64,000 nucleotides of DNA. It comes from Mucilaginibacter myungsuensis (lineage in GTDB: Bacteria; Bacteroidota; Bacteroidia; Sphingobacteriales; Sphingobacteriaceae). Below are positions 8,530-16,515 of the stretch, piece by piece. The stretch is from contig NZ_JADFFL010000006.1 of the NCBI RefSeq assembly GCF_015222005.1, positions 186,001 through 250,000 of the forward strand. Reading direction: 5' to 3'. The notes under the pieces were generated by a model, which was not told the DNA's origin, ran no database searches, and saw only the letters and a list, made by a program, of their open reading frames with translations. Within the stretch, counting starts at the first letter, position 1, and every line of letters starts with the position of its first letter. Made by a program: the position numbers and the translations under genes.

Positions 8530-9603
8530 ATGGATCCTTTACTGTTCACTTCCTTCAAAATAAAAAGCGTTGAATTACGCAATCGCATTGTGGTATCGCC
8601 GATGTGCCAGTATTCTGCAACGGACGGGTTTGCCGATAACTGGCATCTGGTGCATTTGGGTTCCCGTGCAGTAGGTGGCGCGGGAATGATCATTACCGAG
8701 GCCACAGCAGTATCGCCCGAGGGCCGCATCAGCTTTGCCGATCTTGGTATTTACAAAGACGAGCACATCCCAAAGCTAAAAGAGATAACCGATTTCATCC
8801 ATCAACACGGCGCCATAGCGGGTACGCAACTGGCCCACGCCGGCCGCAAAGCCAGTCACCAGCAACCTTGGGCGGGCGGAAAGCAGATCCCGTCTAATGA
8901 GCCGAACGGCTGGCAGACCGTAGCGCCCAGCGCTATCCCTTTCGGCAATGATGCTGAAGCGCCTGCCGAACTGGATAAAGCCGGCATCGAAAAAATAAAA
9001 GCTGATTTTAAAGCCGCAGCAGCCCGGGCCCTGCAAGCAGGTTTCAAACTGATAGAACTGCACGGCGCGCATGGCTACCTGTTCCACCAATTCCTGTCGC
9101 CGCTTAGTAATCAGCGTACCGATGAATACGGCGGATCTTTTGAGAACAGGGCAAGATTTTTATTAGAGACCATTGACGAGGTGAAACAAGTTTGGCCTAA
9201 TGACCTGCCGCTGTTCGTCCGACTCTCGGCTACCGATTGGACAGAAGGAGGTTGGGATATCACAGAGACCGTTGCGTTAGCTAAACTGCTGAAACAAAAA
9301 GGTGTGGATATTATCGATACCTCGACCGGTGGCAACGTGCTGGCTAAAATACCCCTTAGTCCGGGTTACCAGGTGCAATTTGCCGATCAGATCCGTCGCG
9401 AAGCAGAGATAGCCACCGGGACCGTCGGCCTGATCACCGATGCACAACAAGCCGAAAATATTTTGCAGGAAGGCATGGCCGACCTGGTCCTGATGGCCCG
9501 CGAATTATTACGCGACCCTAACTTCCCGCTCCGTGCGGCGCATGAACTGGGTTACGAAATAAAATGGCCTGAGCAATATGAACGGGCGAAATGGCGCGAT
9601 TAA
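8530..9603 (+). CDS. Old yellow enzyme family NADPH:flavin oxidoreductase (YqjM/NamA type)
   Basis: A 357-residue FMN TIM-barrel reductase predicted to reduce activated C=C bonds of enones, nitro compounds and similar electrophiles with NADPH in the cytosol. It belongs to the YqjM-like (thermophilic-like) OYE class. Cys26 and Tyr28 ('SPMCQYSA') stand at the same numbers as the diagnostic YqjM residues; H178-x-x-H181 in 'ELHGAHGYLFHQFLSP' forms the substrate anchor; and 'QYERAKW' near the end matches the arginine-bearing tail that reaches the neighbouring subunit's active site. 'QRTDEYGGSFENRARF' is the family signature. It lies upstream of, and in line with, an osmC gene, which suggests a joint role in electrophile and peroxide stress. 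Confidence 0.93.
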   Translation: MDPLLFTSFKIKSVELRNRIVVSPMCQYSATDGFADNWHLVHLGSRAVGGAGMIITEATAVSPEGRISFADLGIYKDEHIPKLKEITDFIHQHGAIAGTQLAHAGRKASHQQPWAGGKQIPSNEPNGWQTVAPSAIPFGNDAEAPAELDKAGIEKIKADFKAAAARALQAGFKLIELHGAHGYLFHQFLSPLSNQRTDEYGGSFENRARFLLETIDEVKQVWPNDLPLFVRLSATDWTEGGWDITETVALAKLLKQKGVDIIDTSTGGNVLAKIPLSPGYQVQFADQIRREAEIATGTVGLITDAQQAENILQEGMADLVLMARELLRDPNFPLRAAHELGYEIKWPEQYERAKWRD

Positions 9604-9678
9604 TTCAAAAGTTTAAAGTCAAAAATCAAAACCCTATATTCGGGTTCTTTTCACATCAATTATAATTATAACATAACC

Positions 9679-10098
9679 ATGAAACGTACAGCAAATGCAC
9701 ATTGGAACGGCACATTAAAAGATGGCCAGGGCGAGATCAGCACACAAAGCACCGTGTTGAACAAAACACAATACTCTTTCAAGACCCGCTTTGCCGATGG
9801 CGTGGGCACTAACCCCGAAGAATTACTGGCTGCCGCACATGCAGGCTGCTTTACTATGGCTGTAAGCGCAGCATTAACTCAGGCTGGCTTCACTCCGGGC
9901 GATCTGACCACCGACGCTATCCTTGATCTGGATATGCAGGCCCTAAGCGTGACCGGCATACACCTGGAACTGAAAGCCAGTGTGATAGACGGCGTTGACG
10001 AAGCAAAATTTAAAGAAGTTGCAGAAGGCGCTAAAGCCGGTTGCATTATCTCAAAAGCATTGAGCGTACCTATCACTTTAAACGTGACCTACGCATAA
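9679..10098 (+). CDS. OsmC family peroxiredoxin
   Basis: A 139-residue OsmC/Ohr-type thiol peroxidase that removes organic hydroperoxides. Both catalytic cysteines are present in their family settings: Cys57 in 'AAAHAGCFTM' (peroxidatic) and Cys122 in 'AKAGCIISKAL' (resolving). Length and the opening 'A-A-WNG-LKDG-G' are typical of OsmC rather than Ohr. It follows the OYE gene by 75 bp on the same strand and ends at a strong hairpin terminator, so the two may share a transcript. Confidence 0.93.
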   Translation: MKRTANAHWNGTLKDGQGEISTQSTVLNKTQYSFKTRFADGVGTNPEELLAAAHAGCFTMAVSAALTQAGFTPGDLTTDAILDLDMQALSVTGIHLELKASVIDGVDEAKFKEVAEGAKAGCIISKALSVPITLNVTYA

Positions 10099-10130
10099 GC
10101 TGGTCTGTAAAAACACATAGAGCATCTGAC

Positions 10131-10177
10131 AAAACAGAAACGGCCTGAAAGAAGATCTTTCAGGCCGTTTCTGTTTT
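10131..10177. terminator. Bidirectional terminator between osmC and the AI-2E-type permease gene
   Basis: A perfect 21-bp inverted repeat (10131-10151 with 10157-10177) has a 5-base loop. The arms begin with AAAA and end with TTTT, so the structure works in both directions between two converging genes. Confidence 0.9.
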
Positions 10178-10193
10178 GTGTCTTGACTCTTAC

Positions 10194-11306
10194 TCAACTC
10201 TTCCCTTCAACTATCTTTTCGGAAACACTTGGCTTGCGCCCCCAGCGTTTTACGTGAGTAGGGACGGTATCGCCTAATAGTTTGCCCCATGGTTTCAGGT
10301 CGTCTATACGGTCAAAAATGATCTTGAGCACTGCGATGATCGGGATGGAAAGGAACATGCCCGACACACCCCAAAGCTGATTGCCCAACAGCACCACAAT
10401 AATGGATATCAGTGCGTTGATCTGCACTTTAGATGATACTATCCGTGGCACCAGGATATTGTTGTCGATAAACTGGATGACCGCGTATGCGCCGATCACT
10501 CCCAGTTGGGTAGTGAAACCGTCCTTGGTAACAGTGGCCATCAGTACGGGTAGTAATATCGCCACGATGCCGCCCAAGTAAGGGATCAGATTAAGTATAG
10601 CGCCAATGCAACCGATCAGTACAGCGTACTTAACCCCCAATAATAGCAATGCTACCGAATTCATAGCCGCCACGATGAGCATCTCTATCAACAGGCCTAC
10701 AATGTAACTTTGGATAGCGCCTTTGGTCTCTGTTAAGATCTCGGCAACGTTCTTGGAGTTCTCTTCTTTAAATATCTCGAAGATGAAATTAAGTATCAGC
10801 GTTTTGTAATAAAGCATCAGGAACATGTACACCGGCAGCAAAAAAATAATGCTTAATGTACCTAACAGCGTCCCTACTGTTTTACCCACCATCGCCTGGC
10901 TGTTGTTCAAGGCATCCTGGATCATACCGGTCTGCTTTTTGGTAGCTATACCGAATTTGTGCTCTATCCATTGTTGCAGGTCGTGGCTCATACTGTCGAA
11001 CTTAGACTTTAACATGGGCAACGACTCGGTGAATTGCGCTATCTGGGTACTTAAAAAGTAAAACAGGGCCGACACGAATATTACCGCTATAGTAAGGGTG
11101 AGGATAATGGCCAAGATCTGCGACACACCCCATTTTTGCAGACGGTTACATAGCGGATTAAGCAAAATGGAGAGGAAGGCGGCGAAGGCCAGTGGTACCA
11201 GCAGGTCGGTAAGTACCGAGCAGATGAATACGACCAATACCAAACCTAACAGCACGGTAGTGGTCTGAAAATAAAAAGGATACTCTTTTGTCTTAGGGGA
11301 CGTCAT
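10194..11306 (-). CDS. AI-2E family transporter (PerM/YdiK-like membrane protein)
   Basis: The frame runs back to 11528, but the region before 11306 is a degenerate intergenic repeat. The ATG at 11304-11306 gives a 370-residue protein starting 'MTSPKTKEYPFY' directly before the first membrane span. About eight hydrophobic segments are visible: paired helices at about 15-60, one near 75-100, then a cluster from about 160. The family motif block 'LLLGVKYAVLIGCIGAILNLIPYLGGIVAILLPV' is broken up by loops, and 'VPRIVSSKVQINALISIIVVLLGNQLWGVSGMFLSIPI' follows as expected. Family members are annotated as AI-2 exporters, but several instead act as Na+/H+ antiporters or have no known substrate. Transport function is likely; the substrate is not known. 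Confidence 0.88.
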   Translation of the reverse strand: MTSPKTKEYPFYFQTTTVLLGLVLVVFICSVLTDLLVPLAFAAFLSILLNPLCNRLQKWGVSQILAIILTLTIAVIFVSALFYFLSTQIAQFTESLPMLKSKFDSMSHDLQQWIEHKFGIATKKQTGMIQDALNNSQAMVGKTVGTLLGTLSIIFLLPVYMFLMLYYKTLILNFIFEIFKEENSKNVAEILTETKGAIQSYIVGLLIEMLIVAAMNSVALLLLGVKYAVLIGCIGAILNLIPYLGGIVAILLPVLMATVTKDGFTTQLGVIGAYAVIQFIDNNILVPRIVSSKVQINALISIIVVLLGNQLWGVSGMFLSIPIIAVLKIIFDRIDDLKPWGKLLGDTVPTHVKRWGRKPSVSEKIVEGKS

Positions 11307-11407
11307 GATCAATAGTTTTAATACACAGCAAAGCAGCAGATCGGCCCAATTGTTTTCAGGATGAAGGAGTTTTGTGCAGATCACAACCGATCGGCCTGAT
11401 CCTGATA

Positions 11408-11494
11408 GCGGAGCGAAGCGATTGCTACGATAGCAGAGTGTACTTGCAGAGTCGACCCTTGATCGTATACATTGCTTCGTCCCTCGCAACGACG
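11408..11494. repeat. Degenerate copy of the CGTCATTGCGAGG... inverted-repeat element
   Basis: Left arm 11408-11431 and right arm 11462-11494 pair imperfectly. The right arm 'ATTGCTTCGTCCCTCGCAAC' matches the perfect element at 54799-54893 with a few substitutions. It lies between divergently placed genes. Confidence 0.7.
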
Positions 11495-11572
11495 TGGTTC
11501 TGCAATTCAGTGACACAAAAATATCCACTTCGCCCCAACATTTTTTACCTATCCGCCTTTATTAAAAATCAT

Positions 11573-11580
11573 TACCTTTG
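11573..11580 (+). promoter_or_regulatory. -7 box of the cyclophilin gene (TACCTTTG)
   Basis: Exact TAnnTTTG match, with its last base 23 nt before the ATG at 11603. No -33 TTG at the expected distance. Confidence 0.55.
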
Positions 11581-11602
11581 ACCTCTTTTAAATTTAAGAA
11601 CA

Positions 11603-12064
11603 ATGAGCAAAGCAATAATCAAGACCGCCAAAGGCGACATGACCGTTGAGTTTTACGAGAACGACGCGCCTAAAGCAGTAGCCAACTTTAAAAAATTAGC
11701 TAAAGAAGGTTTTTACGATGGTGTAACTTTTCACCGTGTATTGCCTGATTTTGTGATACAAGGCGGTTGCCCTTTCTCTAAAGATCCGTCTACCGCTTAC
11801 AAAGCTGGTTCGGGCGGTCCGGGTTACCATATCGATTGCGAATTGACCGGCGAGAACCAATACCATGATCGTGGTGTGTTATCAATGGCGCATGCCGGCC
11901 GTAATACAGGTGGCTCACAATTTTTTATCTGCCACAGCCGTAATAATACCGCTCACTTAGATCGTAACCACACTTGCTTTGGTAAGGTGATCGAGAACGT
12001 TGACCTTGTTGACGATATCAAACAGGGTGATAAGATCTTGTCTGTAGAAGTAATTGAAGGATAG
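11603..12064 (+). CDS. Peptidyl-prolyl cis-trans isomerase, cyclophilin type
   Basis: A 153-residue single-domain cyclophilin that speeds proline isomerisation during folding. Family motifs are intact: 'FYDGVTFHRVLPDFVIQGG' with the catalytic Arg, 'GVLSMAHAGRNTGGSQFFI' and 'LDRNHTCFGKV'. There is no signal peptide, so it acts in the cytosol. Its insertion after 'QGGCPFSKDPSTAYKAGSGGPGYHIDCE' is typical of the PpiB-like group. It is followed by an inverted repeat and the DUF5606 gene on the same strand. Confidence 0.95.
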   Translation: MSKAIIKTAKGDMTVEFYENDAPKAVANFKKLAKEGFYDGVTFHRVLPDFVIQGGCPFSKDPSTAYKAGSGGPGYHIDCELTGENQYHDRGVLSMAHAGRNTGGSQFFICHSRNNTAHLDRNHTCFGKVIENVDLVDDIKQGDKILSVEVIEG

Positions 12065-12136
12065 TGATCAGTGACCGGTTGATCGGTGACCAGTTCTTAT
12101 GTAACTGACCACCGGTCAACTGATCACCGGTTAACT
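12064..12136. repeat. Imperfect inverted repeat of the GTGATCAG/ACCGGT family
   Basis: Left arm 12064-12095 and right arm 12103-12136 pair imperfectly and are built from the words GTGATCAG, ACCGGT and TGATCGG. Related single copies occur at 23072-23095 and 44868-44883, both intergenic. It may form a hairpin after the cyclophilin gene. Confidence 0.65.
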
Positions 12137-12158
12137 GATTAACTGACAACTAACAAAA

Positions 12159-12659
12159 ATGAATTTACAAGGAATAGTAGCGGTATCGGGCAAACCGGGT
12201 TTGTGGAAAGCGCTATCGCAAAATAAAACAGGCTTCATTTTAGAAAGCCTCGACGAGAAAAAGACCAAGCTGGTAGCCAACATCTCTACCGCTAAACTGG
12301 CCGCTTTAGACGAGATCACCATTTTTGGGGATGACGAAGACATCCGTTTAAAGGACGTGTTGGACCGTATCAAGGGCGTAGCATCTGTACCTGACGCTAA
12401 AGCTGACGGCACTACACTACGCAAATTTTTCCGCGAAGTTGCCCCCGGCCACGACGAGGAGAAAGTTTACGCATCAGACATGAAGAAGATCGTAAGCTGG
12501 TTCGGTATATTGAAGGGTTTACCGTTGTTTGACGAGGCTGATCCTGCTGCTGCGGATGACGAAACTCCGGCTGTTGAAGAGACCACTGCGGTTGAGGACA
12601 ATGTAGATGAAAAAACTACTGCTAAGAAAAAGCCTGTTGCTAAGAAGCCGGCTAAGTAA
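12159..12659 (+). CDS. DUF5606 domain-containing protein
   Basis: A 166-residue cytosolic protein. The first ~130 residues ('MNLQGIVAVSGKPGLWK', 'SLDEKKTKLVANISTAKLAALDEI', 'IRLKDVLDRIK', 'DMKKIVSWFGILKG') match the Bacteroidota DUF5606 family as I recall it. The tail (about 130-166) is low complexity: acidic Asp/Glu/Ala/Thr, then Lys/Ala/Pro repeats ('KKKPVAKKPAK'). Such a tail often accompanies nucleic-acid or ribosome association, but that is speculation. Function unknown. It ends at a strong terminator. Confidence 0.82.
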   Translation: MNLQGIVAVSGKPGLWKALSQNKTGFILESLDEKKTKLVANISTAKLAALDEITIFGDDEDIRLKDVLDRIKGVASVPDAKADGTTLRKFFREVAPGHDEEKVYASDMKKIVSWFGILKGLPLFDEADPAAADDETPAVEETTAVEDNVDEKTTAKKKPVAKKPAK

Positions 12660-12672
12660 GCTTAGCGAGCAT

Positions 12673-12713
12673 AAAGGGAAAACCCGAGGTGATGAACCTC
12701 GGGTTTTCCCTTT
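12673..12713 (+). terminator. Intrinsic terminator after the DUF5606 gene
   Basis: A perfect 18-bp stem (12673-12690 with 12696-12713) with loop GATGA, followed by further T residues. Confidence 0.9.
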
Positions 12714-12759
12714 TTACACAACATGTCGAGTTCTTAGATTCCCAAGCTGATATGACAAG

Positions 12760-12878
12760 GGGTGTCACCCTGAGCCCGTCGAAGGGCGACGTGCGCAGGG
12801 AATGGTCGATATGCACGGTTACCACTTGCAAAGTGTCAAGCCACCGCACCATGGTTCGACGCGCTCACCATGACACCC
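12760..12878. repeat. Inverted-repeat element with GTGTCACCCTGAGC...TCGAAGG ends
   Basis: Arms 12760-12783 and 12855-12878 are 24-bp imperfect inverted repeats (three mismatches) enclosing about 70 bp. The end sequence resembles a word I recall as widely dispersed between Bacteroidota genes. No ORF of its own is convincing. Confidence 0.72.
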
Positions 12879-12894
12879 TAATAAAACCCGTGAT

Positions 12895-12916
12895 GCGTAG
12901 GAACGAAGCAATGACG
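12895..12916. repeat. Half copy of the CGTCATTGCGAGG... element
   Basis: GCGTAGGAACGAAGCAATGACG shares the 'GAACGAAGCAATGACG' core with the element at 54799-54893 but lacks a partner arm. It abuts the end of the CDF gene. Confidence 0.5.
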
Positions 12917-12923
12917 ATCAGGT

Positions 12924-13832
12924 CTACTCACCCTTCAGGGGGTTAGGGGGCTCCGGCTCAAAGGTACAATGCGTTATACCCAAATGCTCCATCTTATGCC
13001 GAAGGTCATGCTTGATCTTGTCAAACGCATGCAGATCAGATGAGGCTATCCTAACATGCGCCGTAAGCGCGATCTCGGTAGTGCTTAATGCCCACACGTG
13101 TACATGCTCCACACCAACAATGCCGTCGACTTTTAATAATTCAGTTTTGATGGTCTCCAATTCGATATCTACAGGCACGCCGTCCATTTCCAGCCGCAGA
13201 CTGTTCTTCAACAATCCCCAGGTACCGCCGATGATGACAATGACAATGATCAGGCTCACCGCGCCATCCACCCAATACCATCCCGTAAATTTTATGATCA
13301 AACCGGCAACCACCACGCCTAAGGATACGATGGCATCCACCGCCATGTGCAGGTAGGCACCTTTCACGTTCAGGTCGCGATCCTTGTCTTTCATAAATAA
13401 CCACGCCGTGAAACCGTTGATCCCAATGCCTACGAAAGCCACCCAGGCTATCGTACAGCCTTCCATCGGTTCGGGGTGTCCGAAGCGGATGACGGCCTCG
13501 TAGGCAATAAAGCCTACAGCCACCAGCAAGATCAGCGCGTTAAAGAACGATACAAATATGGTTGACCGTTTATAGCCATAAGTGTAACGCTTGTTCGATT
13601 TTACCTTAGCCAACTTAAAAGCCATTAATGCAAGAGCCAAACTGGCTACATCGCTCAGGTTATGCCCGGCATCTGTCAGCAGTGACAATGAGTTGGTGAT
13701 GAAACCCGCAGCAGCCTCCACCACAACAAAGCCCATATTGAGCACGATGCCCCAAATAAAGGCGGCATTCAAATGGTCCAGCTTAACGGCGTGGCTATGG
13801 TCGTGTCCGTGGTGATCGTGTTCGTGTGGCAT
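12924..13832 (-). CDS. CDF family cation efflux protein (CzcD/ZitB-like)
   Basis: The ATG at 13830-13832 was chosen over an upstream frame start because the family begins here with a His-rich N terminus ('MPHEHDHHGHDHSH'). The 302-residue protein exports Zn2+ or similar divalent metals in exchange for protons. Six membrane segments are visible. The transport-site residues are present in helix 2 ('LLTDAGHNLSD', H and D) and helix 5 ('HMAVDAIVSLG', H and D). The C-terminal ferredoxin-like cytoplasmic domain (about 200-290) contains 'GVEHVHVWAL'. The last eight residues, PPNPLKGE, are encoded by a CCCCCTAACCCCCTGAAGGG-like sequence that looks like a dispersed intergenic repeat overlapping the gene end. 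Confidence 0.93.
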   Translation of the reverse strand: MPHEHDHHGHDHSHAVKLDHLNAAFIWGIVLNMGFVVVEAAAGFITNSLSLLTDAGHNLSDVASLALALMAFKLAKVKSNKRYTYGYKRSTIFVSFFNALILLVAVGFIAYEAVIRFGHPEPMEGCTIAWVAFVGIGINGFTAWLFMKDKDRDLNVKGAYLHMAVDAIVSLGVVVAGLIIKFTGWYWVDGAVSLIIVIVIIGGTWGLLKNSLRLEMDGVPVDIELETIKTELLKVDGIVGVEHVHVWALSTTEIALTAHVRIASSDLHAFDKIKHDLRHKMEHLGITHCTFEPEPPNPLKGE

Positions 13833-13861
13833 GGTGCTTATCGTATATATAACGTTCCCTT

Positions 13862-13949
13862 CTGGCTTCAGTTTGCAACTGAAGCCTACCGATGACAGCA
13901 AGTCTCAGACTTCCGCTATCCCGAAGCTTCAGTCACAGACTGAAGCCAG
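13862..13949. repeat. Nested inverted repeat of the GGCTTCAGT...ACTGAAGCC family
   Basis: Outer arms CTGGCTTCAGT (13862-13872) and ACTGAAGCCAG (13939-13949) are perfectly inverted. Each side also contains its own small palindrome (13864-13886 and 13926-13946). It lies between the CDF gene's start and the rlmH stop, both on the minus strand, and could be the rlmH terminator. Confidence 0.75.
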
Positions 13950-13956
13950 CTTAATT

Positions 13957-14430
13957 TTACTCATGATGATAAGGCTCGCCCTTTATAATCGTGTGCGCCC
14001 TATACAACTGCTCCACAAAGAACAGCCGCACCATCTGGTGCGAGAACGTCATCCGCGATAGCGAAAGCTTGTCATTAGCACGTTGGTAAACCGAAGCATC
14101 AAAACCATACGGCCCGCCGATCACAAATACAATGCTTGAGGTCGAACTGATATTCTTTTTATCCAGATATGCCGCGAACTGACCAGAGGTGAATTCTTGC
14201 CCCTTTTCATCCAGCAGGATCACAAAGTCGGTATTGGTGACTTTTTTTAAGATCATCTCGGCTTCTTTTACCTTTTGCTGATCTTGGGTGAGGGCTTTGG
14301 TATTCTTCAGTTCGGGCAGGTCGATCAGCTCCAGCTTGGTGTAATGTTTCAGGCGTTTCAGGTATTTGTCTATCCCTTCGCGGATGTAGGCATCCTCTGT
14401 TTTACCGATACTGAGCAGCGTGACTTTCAT
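13957..14430 (-). CDS. rlmH: 23S rRNA (pseudouridine1915-N3)-methyltransferase RlmH
   Basis: A 157-residue SPOUT-class methyltransferase that modifies pseudouridine 1915 in helix 69 of 23S rRNA on assembled ribosomes. Length and motifs are those of the family: N-terminal 'MKVTLLSIGKTED', 'LLDEKGQEFTSGQFA', the trefoil-knot SAM-binding segment 'FVIGGPYGFD', 'LSLSRMTFSHQMVRLFFVEQLYRAHTI' and the near-invariant C terminus 'GEPYHHE'. It is divergent from the mutS-like gene with 95 bp between starts. Confidence 0.97.
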   Translation of the reverse strand: MKVTLLSIGKTEDAYIREGIDKYLKRLKHYTKLELIDLPELKNTKALTQDQQKVKEAEMILKKVTNTDFVILLDEKGQEFTSGQFAAYLDKKNISSTSSIVFVIGGPYGFDASVYQRANDKLSLSRMTFSHQMVRLFFVEQLYRAHTIIKGEPYHHE

Positions 14431-14525
14431 ATAAATTGGGTCCGTAAGTCGGAAAGACCGAAAGTCGGGAAGAAATTGTCAATAACCAAAGATCTGACGT
14501 AATTTGCGCTTCCATCATATTTACC

Positions 14526-16328
14526 ATGAGCCAAACCATTATAGCCGGATACCAGCAACAAGCCCAAGCAGCGCAAACCAGTATAGACGAATTAAGTAAA
14601 GAGATCAACTCCTATTCGCTGATGCGTCTGGGTGTTTTTGGGTCGGTGGCGGTGGCGGTCTATTTGTCTATGCAAACTACGGGGATCGCTTTGTTCCCTT
14701 CGCTTTGCGCGGTGCTTTTGGCGGTCTTTGTTTGGCTGGTGGCTAAACAAAGTAAATTGGAGCAACAGCGCGAATATCACCGTGCCTTAAAAACAGTGAC
14801 CGAGAACGAGATCAGGAGCTTGACCGACCGCGGCAATATCTACGATAACGGCTCGGCCTATGCTAACGATAAGCACCACTATACCTCCGATCTGGATATT
14901 TTTGGCAAGCTATCCTTATATCAACTCACCAACCGCGCCGCTACCTTACCCGGCAAAGATGTGTTGGCTGCCTGGTTATCATCTCCATCCACTAAAGAAA
15001 ATATCCTTACCCGACAGCAGGCGGTAAAAGAGATCGCCGCCAAGAACGACCTGAAACTGGATCTGCAAGCCCGTTTGCTATTTGCCAACTCATCCGGCGC
15101 AGGTCAACTGGATAAATTATTTGTTTACCTCACCACACCGCTGCATTTACCGGGCGAGCAATGGTTGCGCACCTACGTTAAGCTTGCGCCTTATTTATTG
15201 GCGGGTTCCATCTTAGCGGCGGTATATGTTCCGTTGGTTACTTTGCTTGCGGTTGCGCTGGGCATTTTTAATATGGGGGTACTGGTATCGCGGGGTGGTT
15301 TTATTGCCAAGTCGGGTTTTGTGGCCGATAAAATAGGGCAGGTGCTGGGTAATTATGCTGATGTTTTTAAGGTATTAGAGAACGAGCAATGGGCATCGGA
15401 AGGCTGCAAAGTTTTGGCCGATAAATTAAAGATCAACGGCACATCCAAACGCATCGCCCAACTATCCATCCTCATCAATAAGTTAAGCTACAGCCTGATC
15501 ATGGTCGTAGGCTTTATCCTCAACGTTTTCTTTCTGTGGGCGCTGAAGCAGATCATCGCTATAGAGGACTGGAAACGCGACAATAAAGACAGCCTGGAAG
15601 ATGCCTTCAATGTGATAGGTGAGTTTGAAGCATTGATGGGACTGGCCGGTCTGCATAAAAACTTCCCCGACTGGACTTTCCCGACCATCGCCGCCGGCGA
15701 CGGTTATACCTACAAAGCCACCAACATTGCCCATCCGCTCATTGCGCCTGGCATCAGCGTGGCTAATGATTTTGAACTAAGCGACACCTACAAGGTCGAT
15801 ATCATTACCGGATCTAATATGGCAGGCAAAAGCACCTTCCTGCGCACCGTTGGCATTAATGCCGTGCTTGGCCTTTGCGGTGCGCCGGTATGTGCCGATA
15901 GTTTGGAACTGTCTGTCATCCGGGTGATCACTTATATGCGGATCAAAGACTCGCTGAACGAGAGCACCTCCACCTTTAAAGCCGAACTCGACCGCCTGCA
16001 AATGCTCTTAGCCGCCGTTGAGCACGATGAGAAAGTTTACTTTTTGATAGACGAAATGCTTCGGGGCACCAATTCGGTAGATAAATATCTTGGCTCTAAA
16101 GCCGTGATCAAGCAACTCATCGCCAAACGTGGCGTTGGGCAGGTAGCCACGCATGATCTGCAGATAGCCAGGTTAGAGGATGAATACCCCGACTACGTCC
16201 GCAATTATTATTTCGACATACAAGTGCAGGACGGTGAGATGCTGTTCGATTACCGCATTAAGCATGGCGAGTGCAAAACCTTCAACGCGTCGATGTTGCT
16301 GAAACGCATCGGTATTGATGTAGCGTAG
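14526..16328 (+). CDS. Membrane-anchored MutS-like ATPase (lacks the mismatch-recognition domain)
   Basis: A 600-residue protein whose C-terminal third is a MutS ABC-type ATPase: Walker A 'GSNMAGKST' at about 429-437, the signature-like 'DSLNESTSTFKAELDR', Walker B/D-loop 'FLIDEMLRGTNSVDK' at about 505-519 and 'ATHD' after it. The mismatch-binding domain I (Phe-x-Glu) is missing. The N terminus instead carries two hydrophobic helices (about 32-75), with further hydrophobic stretches at about 220-255 and 320-343 around the lever region, so the protein is probably membrane-bound. Such MutS paralogues are common in Bacteroidota and are annotated as mismatch-repair proteins, but a role in canonical repair is doubtful. 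Function unknown. Confidence 0.85.
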   Translation: MSQTIIAGYQQQAQAAQTSIDELSKEINSYSLMRLGVFGSVAVAVYLSMQTTGIALFPSLCAVLLAVFVWLVAKQSKLEQQREYHRALKTVTENEIRSLTDRGNIYDNGSAYANDKHHYTSDLDIFGKLSLYQLTNRAATLPGKDVLAAWLSSPSTKENILTRQQAVKEIAAKNDLKLDLQARLLFANSSGAGQLDKLFVYLTTPLHLPGEQWLRTYVKLAPYLLAGSILAAVYVPLVTLLAVALGIFNMGVLVSRGGFIAKSGFVADKIGQVLGNYADVFKVLENEQWASEGCKVLADKLKINGTSKRIAQLSILINKLSYSLIMVVGFILNVFFLWALKQIIAIEDWKRDNKDSLEDAFNVIGEFEALMGLAGLHKNFPDWTFPTIAAGDGYTYKATNIAHPLIAPGISVANDFELSDTYKVDIITGSNMAGKSTFLRTVGINAVLGLCGAPVCADSLELSVIRVITYMRIKDSLNESTSTFKAELDRLQMLLAAVEHDEKVYFLIDEMLRGTNSVDKYLGSKAVIKQLIAKRGVGQVATHDLQIARLEDEYPDYVRNYYFDIQVQDGEMLFDYRIKHGECKTFNASMLLKRIGIDVA

Positions 16329-16434
16329 GTGTATACAGCGTGGGTGTATACACTACATACACCTTTAAGTGTCTGATTATCAATTTTAATATTTTTTTGA
16401 TGTTTGTTAAACTTTTGTGGGATGGTTTGTTCAA

Positions 16435-16490
16435 AGCGGGCCTTATATGATAAAGCGCCGGGTACGTTGACTTTATCATATAAGCCCGCT
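16435..16490. terminator. Inverted repeat between converging mutS-like and A2M genes
   Basis: Arms AGCGGGCCTTATATGATAAAG (split as 16435-16441 and 16442-16455) and 16471-16490 pair with one unpaired base and enclose a 15-base loop. It lies between converging genes and probably serves as a bidirectional terminator, although T-runs are absent. Confidence 0.6.
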
Positions 16491-16515
16491 ACACACCAAT
16501 TCAACCTCATCCCAC

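Noticed and set aside
11307-11528. 74-residue N-terminal extension of the AI-2E-type permease
   Set aside because: The extension is encoded by a degenerate intergenic repeat and precedes the normal family start.
14526-16328. Canonical mismatch-repair MutS
   Set aside because: The protein is 600 residues instead of about 870, lacks the Phe-x-Glu mismatch domain and carries membrane segments.
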